Shown one piece after another: positions 24,576-35,804 of a DNA stretch of 64,000 nucleotides. Position numbers and translations under genes: made by a program. Position 1 is the first letter of the stretch, and every line of letters begins with the position of its first letter. The notes under the pieces are model-generated. The model made no database searches. It was not told the origin of the DNA and worked only from the letters and a program-made list of their open reading frames with translations. Source of the stretch: Cryptomeria japonica (lineage: Eukaryota > Streptophyta > Pinopsida > Cupressales > Cupressaceae); assembly GCF_030272615.1 (NCBI RefSeq), contig NC_081405.1, positions 155,856,454 through 155,920,453 of the forward strand, read 5' to 3'.

Positions 24576-26587
24576 TTCCACAAGAGAGTATGCGATAATG
24601 AGCTTGCTTGAATATTGAGATATGGGATATTAGATATTTTACAAATGTACAATCACCTTTATTAGATGCAAGTGATAGAATGGGTGATGTATGGAGGTCT
24701 CATCAATACCCCCCGATAACTACATTTAACATGAAGATACAATCAATATACCCCATAAGAGAGAAAGAGAGAGACTAAGAATCCCCACCATAATGAATAA
24801 TCTCTTACAAAAATGGTAAGTGTCTAAAGGAAAAACATGATCCAATACTTATAATCATTGTGTCTCCCCTTGGGAAGAAACAAAACCAAGTACAATTGTA
24901 GGAATGCTTCCCATTTAAGATATGCTTTGAAAGATGGAAACATGAAGAATGATGATGGTGTCTCTAAAAACTGCTCATATGTCTCCTTGTCCATGAAAGA
25001 TGAAGATGCCACAATCCAATTGGGTACAACCCCAATCATAGAAGAAGGTGAAAAACTAGAACTCTATGGAAACTGATAGTGATCAAGTTCCAAAAATGAG
25101 TATGGTTTGACAACGAGGGTGGAATGACTATCATCAAAGAGGAGAGTTAAGACCTCTCAAATGTGTCCTCCTAATTTGAAACACAATAAATGCCCTGATG
25201 AACATGAATGATGAAAGCCTTAATCAATGACTTTGCATAAGAAATAAACAAAAGTGAAGGTACATCAACTATCTCTGAATAAGAATTAAGAACCTCTAAA
25301 GTAATTTTATCATCATCTTCTAAAGTTTCAAAGTACTCCAAAGAAGTAAATTCCTAAATAGTATGACAATCATAGGGTATCCTTTCTGAAAAGTGAACAG
25401 ACACATTACAATCTAAAACAAGATCATCTAGGAATAGTTGAGTATTAGGATATTTATATAACTCCCAAATTTTATTCTAAAGAACATGACGAAAGTCAAA
25501 ACCAACAATGGACTTTAATATGTCATCGTTTACATGCATAACTATATCTCCTAAGACAAGACCCCTTTTACAATTCCAAGCAAATTTCTTATTAAGTGTG
25601 TTAGGTAGGGGAACAACATTATATACAAATATGGTAATAAATTAAGCCATCTAAGATGTTTTATGATGTCATATCTCCATTGTTTATAGTTCCCCCTCTT
25701 TATGAGGATCAGATACTTGAATGAAATGAAAACCCCATTACAAACTATGATATTATTCAAAATTACAAATATAGAACCATCACATAAATATAGAAGCTCC
25801 CATATATGATCAATATTACAAATGAAGCCTTTCCAAAAAGAACAAAACCTCTATAGGAAGCAAGATGTTCAAATAATCAATCACAATGTCATATGGTCAA
25901 AACACTAAATAAATCACACCTGGGGATAAATCTAGAAAAATTGCATGGACACAATGATAAAGCTCCTTTATTTACTTTCCAACAATGCAAAAAATCATGA
26001 AAATCAGAGATTGTGGCAAAAAGTTAGAAACTTAGAGGTCCAAAATGAAAAATCTAACTTCAGGCTAAAATAAATGCTATCAAACAACAAAATCTACAAA
26101 AATCACTTGCACACCACTGGAAAGTTGGTGGAACCAATTTTTTTTTATGATAGCTTGTTTGCAAAAAAAATCGACTCTAGTGATAAGTTATGGTTTGAAA
26201 ACAATAGCCTATTTGGAGGCAAAGAGGGCAAAAAATGGAGCACTTTTGGGCTAAATCATGGTCATACCATATGGCATCAGTGCAAAAAAACTTAAAAAAT
26301 ATAGCCTCCTAGGTGATGGCAGCTCTACATGCCACTCCCCAATGCTCTACCCTTGGTTTTGCAATATGACCCTAACGTAGATAGCAAGGCGTTAAAAGAT
26401 TTTGACAAAGTCGATGGTTAAAAATATTTAATTTAAAATTTAAACTATCATTCATACCCATAGTTAGAGATAAAATTAGCTTGATAAAAAAGCTACGTAA
26501 CAAATGTACGTAGAAAAAATAGAGTGATACAATAATTTCATAGGAGGCAAATATTTTGCAAGTATGCTAGATTTTTGCAAATGATGG
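24576..26587. other. Unrecognised AT-rich DNA
   Basis: I see no supported gene. The stretch contains (AG)n near 24760 and A-rich, LTR-like sequence around 26000-26300, with no ends or duplications identified. Confidence 0.4.
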
Positions 26588-27575
26588 TAGGGGAGAGGGA
26601 CCAATAGTTGAACAAGGTCCAATAGTCGTTATAGCAATTCTGCACATAATATCCAATCTTACCACAAATTTATACTATATATTATAAATAAATAGTCCAC
26701 ATGTAAATAAAAAAATAACCAAATGTTGGTCAAAATAGACCTATACTTGAACACACAAGAACCTATAAATGTTATATAAAAAGTACAAATAAACATTCAT
26801 TAACAAGCAAAATAAATAGTTTTTTGTTTGAAAAAAAAATCATAACTATCCACTATAAGTGTGTCATGTAAAAAATAAGATGCTCATTTAATAAAATAAG
26901 ATACTTTCTTAAGCAAGTATTGTTGTCATAGTGAAGAAATAGCATTCCTATGTGTACAACTATTGGGGTAGCAATGTATATTCATTGGAGTATTTCATAT
27001 TAATAATTTGTCTTATCACAAATATAAAAGGTGAGCACAAAAAATACCTTGTATTTTTCCATGAAATGAGAAGGATGTTCAACAAGTTTTAGTGTTAAAC
27101 TATTGGTCCATTTGTGTTGGATATAAGTTGTATTTTATATAATAATGTGTTTTTTCTATAACAACAAATAATTATTTTTTGTTCAACTATTAATTCATTT
27201 ATGTTGGATTTACAAGTTAGATATAACAATTATTTATGGTTACTAATATGTATTTGGTCCATTTATGTTGCATATAAGTTATACTCTAAATAAAAATATG
27301 ATATTTTACTAACAAGAAATCATATATATATTTTCAATTACTAGACATTTTTAGGTTAAGTTTTGGTCGAATCTTTAAAAAGTCATTTTTTGGACACTTC
27401 GCAGTAGACGTGTTATTTTGACGAGTTGCATGATGACTCACACCTTCAAACCTTAGTTGTAGATAGTTAAGTGTCCATTTACATTTCTAAAAAAAAACAA
27501 AGGTCTTATGATATTCCATGTGACGGCTACATGTTGACGAAGTTAGCCCTAACGACTACTGGCCCCTCTCCTCTA
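26588..27575. mobile_element. Possible mariner-like inverted-repeat element (TA-flanked)
   Basis: The left end reads TAGGGGAGAGGGACCAATAG (26588 onward) and the right end, complemented, reads TAGAGGAGAGGGGCCAGTAG (from 27575). The similarity extends to CGTTA further in. The repeats are bounded by TA, as in Tc1/mariner insertions, but TA is too short to prove duplication. Inside are two ~130-bp direct repeats (about 27105 and 27255, each with GTCCATTTRTGTTG and ATATAAGTT). No transposase ORF. Confidence 0.45.
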
Positions 27576-28680
27576 ATGTGCCCTATTCACACTACAAAGG
27601 GGAAAACTAGATAGAAAATATCCCTCTTCACACCAACACTTGGGGAATAGTTTGAATATACATAATACAAAAATATTAGTCTATTTAAAATCTTTACAAG
27701 TTTTTGATTCTTTTCTATTTTTTTATACTATCATGCTTCAATCCTCATGTTAAAAAAAAGGGTCTTTGTGTTGTTGTAGCTTAGGGAGTCAAAGTTTCCA
27801 TTGCTACATGAAAAATGCTTGATGAAATTTCATGAAGGTAGCAATGAAACAAGTTGATGTGAGTGGCTAGAGCACACACACATGTTTTAATGCCCACCAT
27901 GTTTGTGAGTGAATCCATAGACAATGACCACTTCATTGTGCTATGAAATCTTTCCAGTGAGGCACACTTATTGACAAAAAAAAGCCACAATGATAGTCAT
28001 TTTACCTCCTTCACCAATAGATTTGATGTGCTTATTCTCTCTATCACCCATAACAACACAAATATAAGCTAATCAAACATAAGAAACTCTTTTAAATTGA
28101 AAATAATAATGAATGCCATACATACTTTAGACCATGACATATTATCTATTGTAATAGATAATCTCTACTTCCAGGTGCTCCTTAATAATGATGTTCTCAT
28201 CTCCAAAATGTTGGAGAAAATAACAACTAATCTAGCTTACATTACAAGCTTCACTTTGCTCAAGGCACTGACTATGTATAATCACACTATATAGATCTTT
28301 TCTATAGGTAACGAAAACATGTTTTGTCCATCTCACATGATTGTCACTATTTTTGAATTTCACTTTAATGATTTGAATTGATTCAATGGTTGTCACAAGT
28401 GCATAAACAACTAAAGCTTGCTATTTTGTAACAAATGTTTTACAAATGCTAAAATTCTTATTAGATATTATTCCTAATTTATATGTTAATAATTATATTA
28501 TTCTGATGGTATTCTTGTACTCGAAAAATCACATAAGTCATCATTGTCTACCAAACAACACTTACAACATAATTATTATTTCAAGACCATTGTTTGAAGA
28601 GGGGAGGATAGCAAAAATAATAAATAGATTACTTGTTTAAAATCAGAAGAATATGACAACGAAGAAATAAGAGAATAAAA
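27576..28680. other. Unrecognised AT-rich DNA upstream of the sirtuin gene
   Basis: No ORF or repeat that I can assign. Confidence 0.4.
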
Positions 28681-29169
28681 ATAGGAATTGAGAACCGTTG
28701 GATGTGACTTGTTTTTTTGACCTTGGATTTCAACTTTGAGATGGCGTAGACAGTCGTGGAACGGCTATCGGGGTAATGAGGATCAATTTAAAAATAAAAA
28801 GATCGTTCACAAGTAGAAATAGATTTTAAGTTTGCCCCAAAGGTATTTACATGTGGAGGGAGGAGGCCCAGAAAGTGCAAGTGCCAGGGCGTGTGTTATG
28901 GAGCGGGACACGTCACTTGCTAGTCCATCAAAATAAACGTGTGATAGATCGCCACGTCCAAGGCGAACTCTGTAAGAATTATCATATTTAAAAAAAAGTT
29001 CTACTTGTTTTTCTGTCCAAGAATTTTGTACCTGGAACCAAGGAGAGGGAAATTTGTGCCCTGGCTTTCCATTCATTTTGTATTTGCATCCGAGAAAAAC
29101 TAATGTCATAGACGTTTGCCGGAGACACTGAGACACTCTAGAGGAGAATTTTAATAAAAATGGGCAACG
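28681..29169 (+). promoter_or_regulatory. Possible promoter/5' leader of the sirtuin gene
   Basis: This stretch is less AT-rich than its surroundings. It contains an ACGT-core element in GGGACACGTCACTTGC (28906-28921) and another in ATCGCCACGTCC (28949-28960). It sits directly upstream of the tentative first exon. No TATA box in a convincing position. The call rests on position and composition only. Confidence 0.3.
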
Positions 29170-29260
29170 ATGAATTGGATTGCAATTGAATTGATACAAT
29201 TGAGATCACAAGTTTGGTATATTATTCTTACTGGGCTTGTGGCCGGAGTAGGCATTTTGG
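29170..29260 (+). CDS. SRT2: Tentative first coding exon of the SRT2-type sirtuin
   Basis: ATG at 29170 opens a frame reading MNWIAIELIQLRSQVWYIIL then TGLVAGVGILG, up to a possible donor GG|GTATCT at 29260/29261. The exon would be 91 nt and leave one base (G), which is exactly the phase needed to join the acceptor at 32458/32459. The encoded segment is hydrophobic and could act as a membrane anchor or targeting segment. SRT2 proteins of plants are mitochondrial, but this N-terminus is not one I recognise. The 3198-bp intron and phase match are the only support. Confidence 0.3.
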
Positions 29261-29799
29261 GTATCTTTGTTTCTTCTCACTCATTCGCATTTACATTTTC
29301 GTTATATCTTTTAAATCTTTGTTTGAATCAATGTGTGGCTTTTTCCGATTGATTTGCTAATGCTTGAAAGAATTTTGTGGATGTATTTTCCCAACCAAAT
29401 TGGTTGATGTTTGCCATGGGCGTCTGTGCAGTAAACTTTGATAAGGCCCAAAACTAGGTTGCTGGACACACTTCACACAATTTAGTTATCAAAACAGAAC
29501 TGATCTTCCTTACTGTGTCCTATGAATGGGCATCTCTTTAATTTCATTTCCATATGTCATTAGTAATTTTGGACCCATGCCAACTCTGTCTTTGTCATCC
29601 AACCATAACAAGATATCATAAATAGTATTTGAATAACTTAATAATGTACAATTCATTGAATCCATTGCCCTCAGGTTGCCGCAGTCCCTTACATTATGGT
29701 CAGCTCTTCAACCATCCCTCTCAGAAATGGCTGGCTCGCTAATCATTCAGTGATTATGGTGATTGTCACCCACCATAAAGGAATTTGGCTAGCTTATAG

Positions 29800-30150
29800 C
29801 TCATCCTTGGACAGGGGCATTATCAATGATCAAACATCATAGTATGTGATTCATCTACTGAACATGAGCATCGTCAACCACCCTTCTTAGGGTTTGGTTG
29901 GTCACTGAGTTATCTACTGAATGTGAGCTTCATCAAAAGCACTTAGCATGTGGACTTGATTGGTTAATAAGGCATCTACCAAGTCTGAGCATTGTTTACA
30001 ATGCTAAGCAAGATTGAATTGACATATAATTCATCTACTGAGTGTGGGGGTGGTCAGTCACTGTAACTAGGACCTGGTAAACTAATAAGTTTTGCTTTTG
30101 AATGTGGGCATCATCGACAATCCATTCTGGGATTGGTTGGTTCAAGTGTA
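29800..30150. repeat. Degenerate ~75-bp minisatellite in the sirtuin intron
   Basis: About five loose copies of a unit containing CATCTACTGAATGTGAGC, a CATCRTCAA phrase and GGTTTGGTTGGT occur here. Copies differ by many substitutions and small gaps. The rest of the first intron (29261-32458) shows no gene. Confidence 0.45.
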
Positions 30151-30638
30151 TTAGCAGTAAAATTTTGGCCAAAGCAACCCTGTATGCACAGTATTCATTA
30201 CATTCATGTTAAAAAAATCTACTCAGTTGAACAAATTCAACAGGGTTTTCATACATAATGAAAACAGTCAAATTCCATCATTTCAAAGATGAAATTTGAA
30301 ACTGTTCTACAATATACGTATTGAAGCAGAAAGTAAACACCACAAAAGGGAAAAATCATAGCAGCAGTTCAAAACATGACAGATTTTTATTTGTACTTGA
30401 TCAAGGCACTTAAAAGGAAGCAATTATGGCAGTCAAAACACCTAAAATTCATCACTTCTACAATATTAAATGTTGCGAGGCATCTGGTTAACCATAGGAT
30501 TGACAATAGCTTTAGCTTGCTTCTTCTGTTCTTCTTGGGGATTTATATTGGGAACTTGAAGATGTGAAATTGCTCAAATGATGAGGTAACTTGGTCTCCA
30601 GTTGACATACATATTTGATTGAAAAAGAAAAAGACTGA

Positions 30639-30668
30639 TGCCACGGTGGCCGAGTGGTTAGTGCTGAA
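30639..30668 (+). repeat. tRNA-like A-box fragment
   Basis: GGTGGCCGAGTGGTTAGTGC matches the 5' part of a Ser/Leu-type tRNA including the A box. No B box (GGTTCRAATCC) or acceptor arm follows, so this is not a tRNA gene. It may be a SINE or tRNA remnant. Confidence 0.3.
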
Positions 30669-32458
30669 TTAATTAAGATAATGCAGAAGGGCAAGTCAAG
30701 CAGGTAAGCCAGCAAATTAAGTAGGTAGGTAACCGTAAGACAACTTAAGCAGATTGGCTAAGATGAAATTAAGAAGTTTCCAACTTAGTTTGACTGGGTT
30801 TTAGATGCTGATTTCATGAAAAATAATATGGTGGGACTCGGGTCAATTGCCATGTTACAAATGATTGCATGAACGATGCCATTTTGTGTTCCTTTTTGTT
30901 TTCTCTTGGATATCCTTTGTTATATCTATATTGAGGCCTATCTCGATTTGCTTGACAATGTAATTCATGTTCCTATTGTTAAGTTGATATTTAGATTGGA
31001 TTATAACATGAGGACATATTGGAAGTACTCTTTCAAAACGAAAACATTTACTAACATTTCCAATTATTTTGAGCATTAGTTATATTGTGAATTAATTTTT
31101 TATAAGACTTTCAGATTCTGAAACTTATAATTTTCTTTATATGGAATAATCCAAATTCCAAATTTTTAATAATCTACTGCATTTATAAGTGATTTTAGAA
31201 AGTTAGGTTGTGAGATCAATGGAATCAAGTAATTATAGTACAAAACTATATTTATTTCAATGTATATGCGGAAAATGTAAGGGTGTGTTTCTTTATTTTC
31301 TTTTTCTTTTTAATTTGGCTAAAGATACCTAAAGTTAGGGACCTTAGTCCCACAAAAAAGTGAATTAAAATGTTAGTTACTGATAGAGAATAATCTCATC
31401 AGAACCTTGAGATGGTAAATTTGAAAACCTGCTATAAGGCCATCAAGTCAACCAAAGTAGCTCAATATCCATCTTTATCTTTATCCAGGCTCTTAGAAGA
31501 GTCAAATGACATACCATCCAGAAGGCTTTTTTAGGGTCTGACGGTGAGATTTTATTGTCACCTCCATGGACATCTCAAGCCCAACCACTATACACAGTTG
31601 TGATTTGAATACTGCATATTGTCTTCCCGGTATTAGGAGAGGCCCCAATCTCCTACTCAAAATCAAGTAGAGAAGAAACAACTTGAAAAAGTTTTCTAAT
31701 AGACTCTGCTAGTTCTCAATCATAGCTCAAATTTGGTAAGTTTCTAACTGTGTAGAAACTAAAGAGCAAGGATGGATCCATAGCAGTGCAATTTGTCCTT
31801 TTCTCTCGTTTTCATTAATATAGCAATTTGTCCTATCCTCTCATTTTCACATCTATTAACAGCTATTATATAATCTCAAAAAAAAGATTTAAGGGGTGTT
31901 CTTACATTTTTGTTGTTTTCAGTAACAATTTTTACTATATTGCCCCTTTGTATTTTTTAAACACTAAAAAGAAAGATTTGTTCTTGCAGCACATGTTTTT
32001 TCTTTCAAGAAGCACGTTATTCACTTTGTGCACATGCAAGTCTACATTTATCACACTACCCAGTTATTTTAATTGGTTGGCAATGTTGATTTTAGGTTAT
32101 TTTCTTAACTGTGGTTTTCACCTATATGCAGTGACTAAGAAGGCAAAAGTACATATACATGGCAGGATTTAAACACAACAGAATTTTAGGAGGTGAAATT
32201 TTTTGCTTTGAAATTATTTTTGGGCTGTTATAGGATTCCAAAATCTGCAGAGAAAAAGGTCAATAGGATGATGACCAAGCATTTACAGTATTTTGGATAA
32301 CAATCTTCTAGGAGCTTCTAGCTTACCAGATGACAAGAAATTATGTTTTAACTTTTTGCATATCAGTATTTAATGGTTTTTTCTCTTTATCCCTAATAAT
32401 AATTGGTGTTCTATTTTCAAGGTGGTCATAGTTGATGTTTTGTTTCCGGGTTTTATAG

Positions 32459-32717
32459 GTCAATGTCTATATAAGACATGTTTTAGCTTTTTGCAAAAAA
32501 ACAAGTTTATTCATCCAGGACCATGCAGTAGAGGCATTTCTGGTATGTATGCTGGAGCTCATTTAATAAGAAAGTACATGAGTTCTGTCAATAACATCAC
32601 AAAAGAAGATCAAAGAGAAAAGGTTTGCAAAATCCTGAAGGACAAAAGATTAGTACCAGAATCTGCTCCTCCAAGCAACGAACATCTTCATCACCTCTAT
32701 AATTTTATTGAAGACAG
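32459..32717 (+). CDS. SRT2: SRT2-type sirtuin, exon upstream of the catalytic core
   Basis: This exon encodes the region between the N-terminal extension and the Rossmann fold. The C-terminal half, RLVPESAPPSNEHLHHLYNF, corresponds to the VPDADPP...LYR segment that precedes the NAD-binding motif in plant SRT2. The donor is GAAGACAG|GT (32717/32718). The start used is the acceptor TTTTATAG at 32458; an alternative acceptor TATTTTCAAG at 32421 would add 12 codons in the same frame. Upstream residues (FLQKNKFIHPGPCSRG) are Lys/Phe-rich, compatible with a mitochondrial presequence. Confidence 0.75.
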
Positions 32718-32960
32718 GTCTTTTTTGTTTACGAGAAACTCTCTTCATGTTTTTGATGTTTTTACTGGGATTTGGTTATCACTGTGCTTTTTGGTGATCT
32801 TATACTGAGTGACGTATAGCAGAATTCCATCTCATTTGTGAAATTTTTGTGTAATGGGAAGTTGAAATTAGTGTGTATCCAAATCAGAAATTTCTTTTAC
32901 TTCTATGTTGGAAAATATTTCATAATTAACGTTATTCTTTTTGGCTCATTAAGGGTGCAG

Positions 32961-33026
32961 TCAAAAGCTTGTGGTTTTGACTGGAGCAGGCATTAGCACG
33001 GAATGTGGAATACCTGATTATAGAAG
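32961..33026 (+). CDS. SRT2: SRT2-type sirtuin, NAD-binding exon
   Basis: The 66-nt exon encodes QKLVVLTGAGISTECGIPDY plus R. It contains the GAGIS motif of the sirtuin NAD-binding pocket and the PDYR segment of the cofactor-binding loop. The acceptor is GGTGCAG at 32960; the donor is AGAAG|GT (33026/33027). It joins the previous exon in phase (GAC AG|T). Sirtuins remove acyl groups from lysines using NAD+. Class II (SIRT4/SRT2) members act in mitochondria. The following intron is 18,146 bp. Confidence 0.93.
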
Positions 33027-33211
33027 GTTGTATCTATAGCCTTATTTGCTTTCTTCCCTCCTAACTGTTAGGCGTCAATAAATTGATCGATGTTAGATAG
33101 GAATCCAGATGATGATATGAACTTTTTCTTCATATTCAGGTTATGTGGATGAAGAGCATACCATTATAATGATCTGTATTTTGTTGTACAGTTAGCATTG
33201 AACACAGCTAA

Positions 33212-33731
33212 CTATGGCCTTTACTTTAGCATGGGTCCTGAATTCCTAATGATATTTATTATGTAGCATTGTCATAAATCTATGTTAATGGAGTTTTGGT
33301 GAAGGTGATGGTAGATGGGTTTCTAATATGACAATTTCTTTTTCCCCTGGATTTAGGAAATGGGGATGGCATGTACGTGTGTGTGTATGTGTATATATAT
33401 GTGTATATCAGTATATGTACATATGTATGTGTATATGTACAAACACACATCCTTCAATTCAGCTATGAGTCATAACGATATTTGTGATGTAGCATTGCCA
33501 TAGGTCTATGTTAAATAGAGTTTTGGGGAAGGTGATGGCACATGCTGGTGGGATGCATTTTTGGTACCGCAAAAGGTTTTCCTCATTTCCTAAATATGGG
33601 GAAACTTTTTGTGCTACCAGAAACCTATACTACAGTATTTGTCATCACCTTACTCAAAACTCTGTTTAACATATATCTATGACATTGCTACATAACAAAT
33701 ATCATTGGAACCCATAACTAAAGTGAAGGAT
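33212..33731. repeat. Foldback repeat: two direct and one inverted copy of a ~90-bp unit
   Basis: Unit copies at about 33212-33310 and 33450-33541 are direct; the copy at about 33641-33731 is inverted. All contain a version of GATATTTRTKATGTAGCA and ATGTTAAAYAGAGTTTTG. The second and third copies plus the sequence between them (GGTACCGCAAAAGGTTTTCC against its complement near 33617) form one hairpin of about 280 bp centred near 33592. It lies in the long sirtuin intron. Confidence 0.75.
33332..33374 (+). repeat. Left arm of an inverted repeat flanking the LINE nest
   Basis: TTCCCCTGGATTTAGGAAAT then GGGGATGGCA, followed by a (TG/TA)n microsatellite. The complementary arm is at 47873-47910, also with the microsatellite on the inner side. 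Together they look like the ends of a small element whose simple-repeat centre was later entered by the LINE. Confidence 0.7.
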
Positions 33732-33800
33732 ATATAGCCATATGTATATTATTATATATGTTTTTATATACACATACCTATATATGTGTGTACATAGACA

Positions 33801-34249
33801 CACACACACACATATGTACATTGATTCACAAAATCATAGGAAAAGGTGCAAGGTTGGTGAGGAGCAGAGTAGAGGATCACGAAAGGCAGGCACAACTTGA
33901 AGCAAATCAATGGATGGCTTCCTTCTCAAAACAAAAAATTGGCACTTTTCCATGTGAGAGTCTTGTAGGGATATCTTTGGAAATATTGAGATCAAGGTTC
34001 CACCTTGCGTAGTAGATGTATCACACACACACACACATATGTACGTTGATTCACAAAATCATAGAAAAAGGTGCAAGGTTGGTGAGGAGTAGAGTAGAGG
34101 ACAACGAAATGCAGGCACAACTCGAAGCAAATCAATGGATGGCTTGCTTCTCAAAACAAAAAATTGGCACTTTTCCGTGTAAGAGTCTTGTAGGGATATC
34201 TTTGGAAATATTGAGATCAAGGTTCCACCTTGCGTAGTAGATGTATCGA
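33801..34249 (+). repeat. 226-bp tandem duplication at the LINE 5' end
   Basis: Two copies offset by 226 bp (for example TTGATTCACAAAATCATAG at 33821 and 34047) differ at about ten positions. Each starts in a (CA)n run and covers the first ~65 codons of ORF1 (GARLVRSRVEDHERQAQLEA and KIGTFPCESLVGISLEILRS). The CA run at both unit edges suggests slippage or unequal exchange through the microsatellite. Confidence 0.85.
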
Positions 34250-35425
34250 GAATTGTAGATAAGCTAGCAAATACCTTTGAAACGACAACTCTTATTGGGA
34301 AAATAATTGAAAGATCAGTGAGCAGAGAGGAAATTCATAGATGGATAGATGCTAACCAAATTAGAGCTACGATATACTTTTTACCTAGACAATTCTTTCT
34401 GCTAGATTTTGAAGATGAAATAGAGAGGGGCATTCTTAGACAAGGCTCCTTAGTGGAATGGTAGATCCCTGGTGTACATAGAGAGGTAGACAAAAAACTT
34501 CAACCCGCGGTTGATGGCGAGCGAACATATTGGATCAGATTATATTATTTGCCATTTGAATATTGGAATGGTGAGTGTATCGAGAAGATCGGGTCGTGCC
34601 TAGGTCAGGTCTTAAGGATCGACATGGGTGAAGATGATTCAGCACTATATGTAAGGGTAAAATTAATATCAATTTGACCAATACCTAGGGTGGTAAACCT
34701 GAAAATTTTGGTCAAGACATGGGCATAAACAATTTAGATCGAGGAAAAACGGTTCTATTATATGCGTTGTGGGAGTAAAAGTCATATTGAAGCCAGATGG
34801 GCTAGACCTCCGATAAAAAAATGGGTGCTGAAGGAGAATCTTGGCAATACTATTTCTGAGTGGAAGGGGTGGCCTCCTCCTCCTGTACACATGAAAATGA
34901 ACACACGTTGCAAAATTTTGAGCTGCCGAGGGGTGTAAGGGTTGGTGAAGCTGTAATTCAAAATAGGGTAAACAAAGTGTTAGAGAAACAAGGGGAAGAA
35001 TGCGAGATGGTATCCCCAAAGGAAAGGGTATCTGACCAAGCCAAGGAAACTAGTGACAAAGAAGAAAGGACAATGGAAGCAATTGATAATGGAAACAAGG
35101 ACATAGAGGTTCATTCTTCTAAGAGGGGTGTTGCTTCTACTAGGGACAAGGTGGTATGTCGTAGTGAGTTCAAAAAGGAAGGATTGGAGGATCTAGAATG
35201 GTCGAAAAAGAAGATGAACACAATGAGTCGGGGATTGTAGATCACTGCTGCATCAGTCAATCGGCAACTAAGGCATTCAACCAAGGAAAGAAGGTGGGCA
35301 AAAAATGGGGGAGGAAACTAGAGAAGCAAAAAAGAGAGGAAATTGCTCTGGAGAAAGGGTTGACCAGCATTAAGGAGTACATGTTGAGATCTAAGGGAGC
35401 TAATGCCTCCCGTGGAGGGCAATGA
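34040..35425 (+). pseudogene. LINE ORF1 (RNA-binding protein), broken
   Basis: ORF1-type protein of a plant L1 element. The first part includes REEIHRWIDANQIRATIYFL and, after a stop, ERTYWIRLYYLPFEYWNGEC, the DUF4283-like RNA-binding region (W+RLYNLP.EYW pattern). A decayed CCHC knuckle (YYMRCGSKSHIEARW) lies near 34760-34800. The tail is Lys/Glu-rich and disordered (34860-35425) with one frameshift near 35200-35240. Its stop codon overlaps the ORF2 start as ATGA at 35422-35425. Confidence 0.65.
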
Positions 35426-35804
35426 AGATCGCTACATGGAATGTTAGTGGTTTAAATGCCCCTTACAAGAGGCATGTGCCCAAATGCCATTTGAACAAGC
35501 TATTGGTTGACATAGTTTTGCTATAGAAAACAAAATTGAGCAAATTTGAGTCAAATAAGTTTTTCTAGCAGGGGGTTTCAGTGACCCCATTGGGTCCGTG
35601 GGTGGTTTGGGGTTATAGTGGCATAACTCTAGGGCGAGGATCTCCAACATTGAGATTCATCAAAATTGGATCATTGGTAAGGTACACATTTTAGTATCTG
35701 ATATGGTGTTTTATATTTTCAATGTTTATGGGCCCACCAAGACGAAGGAAAAGTATCTGGTATGGGGGGAGATCTCTGGTAGATTGATGATGCTTGATAG
35801 TTTC
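35422..35804 (+). pseudogene. LINE ORF2 endonuclease, part 1
   Basis: ORF2 starts MKIATWNVSGLNAPYKRH, the typical N-terminus of an L1 APE-type endonuclease (N of the active site in WNVSGLN). Stops follow at about 35525 and 35568. The coding phase runs to GATAGTTTC at 35796-35804, where the 7.3-kb element is inserted. After the insertion the same phase resumes at 43126. Confidence 0.8.

Noticed and set aside
28807..29199. 130-codon ORF on the - strand upstream of the sirtuin gene
   Set aside because: No recognisable domain; overlaps the likely promoter with ACGT-core elements and has no further exons.
30645..30720. Functional tRNA gene
   Set aside because: Only the A-box half is present; no anticodon arm, B box or acceptor stem can be drawn.
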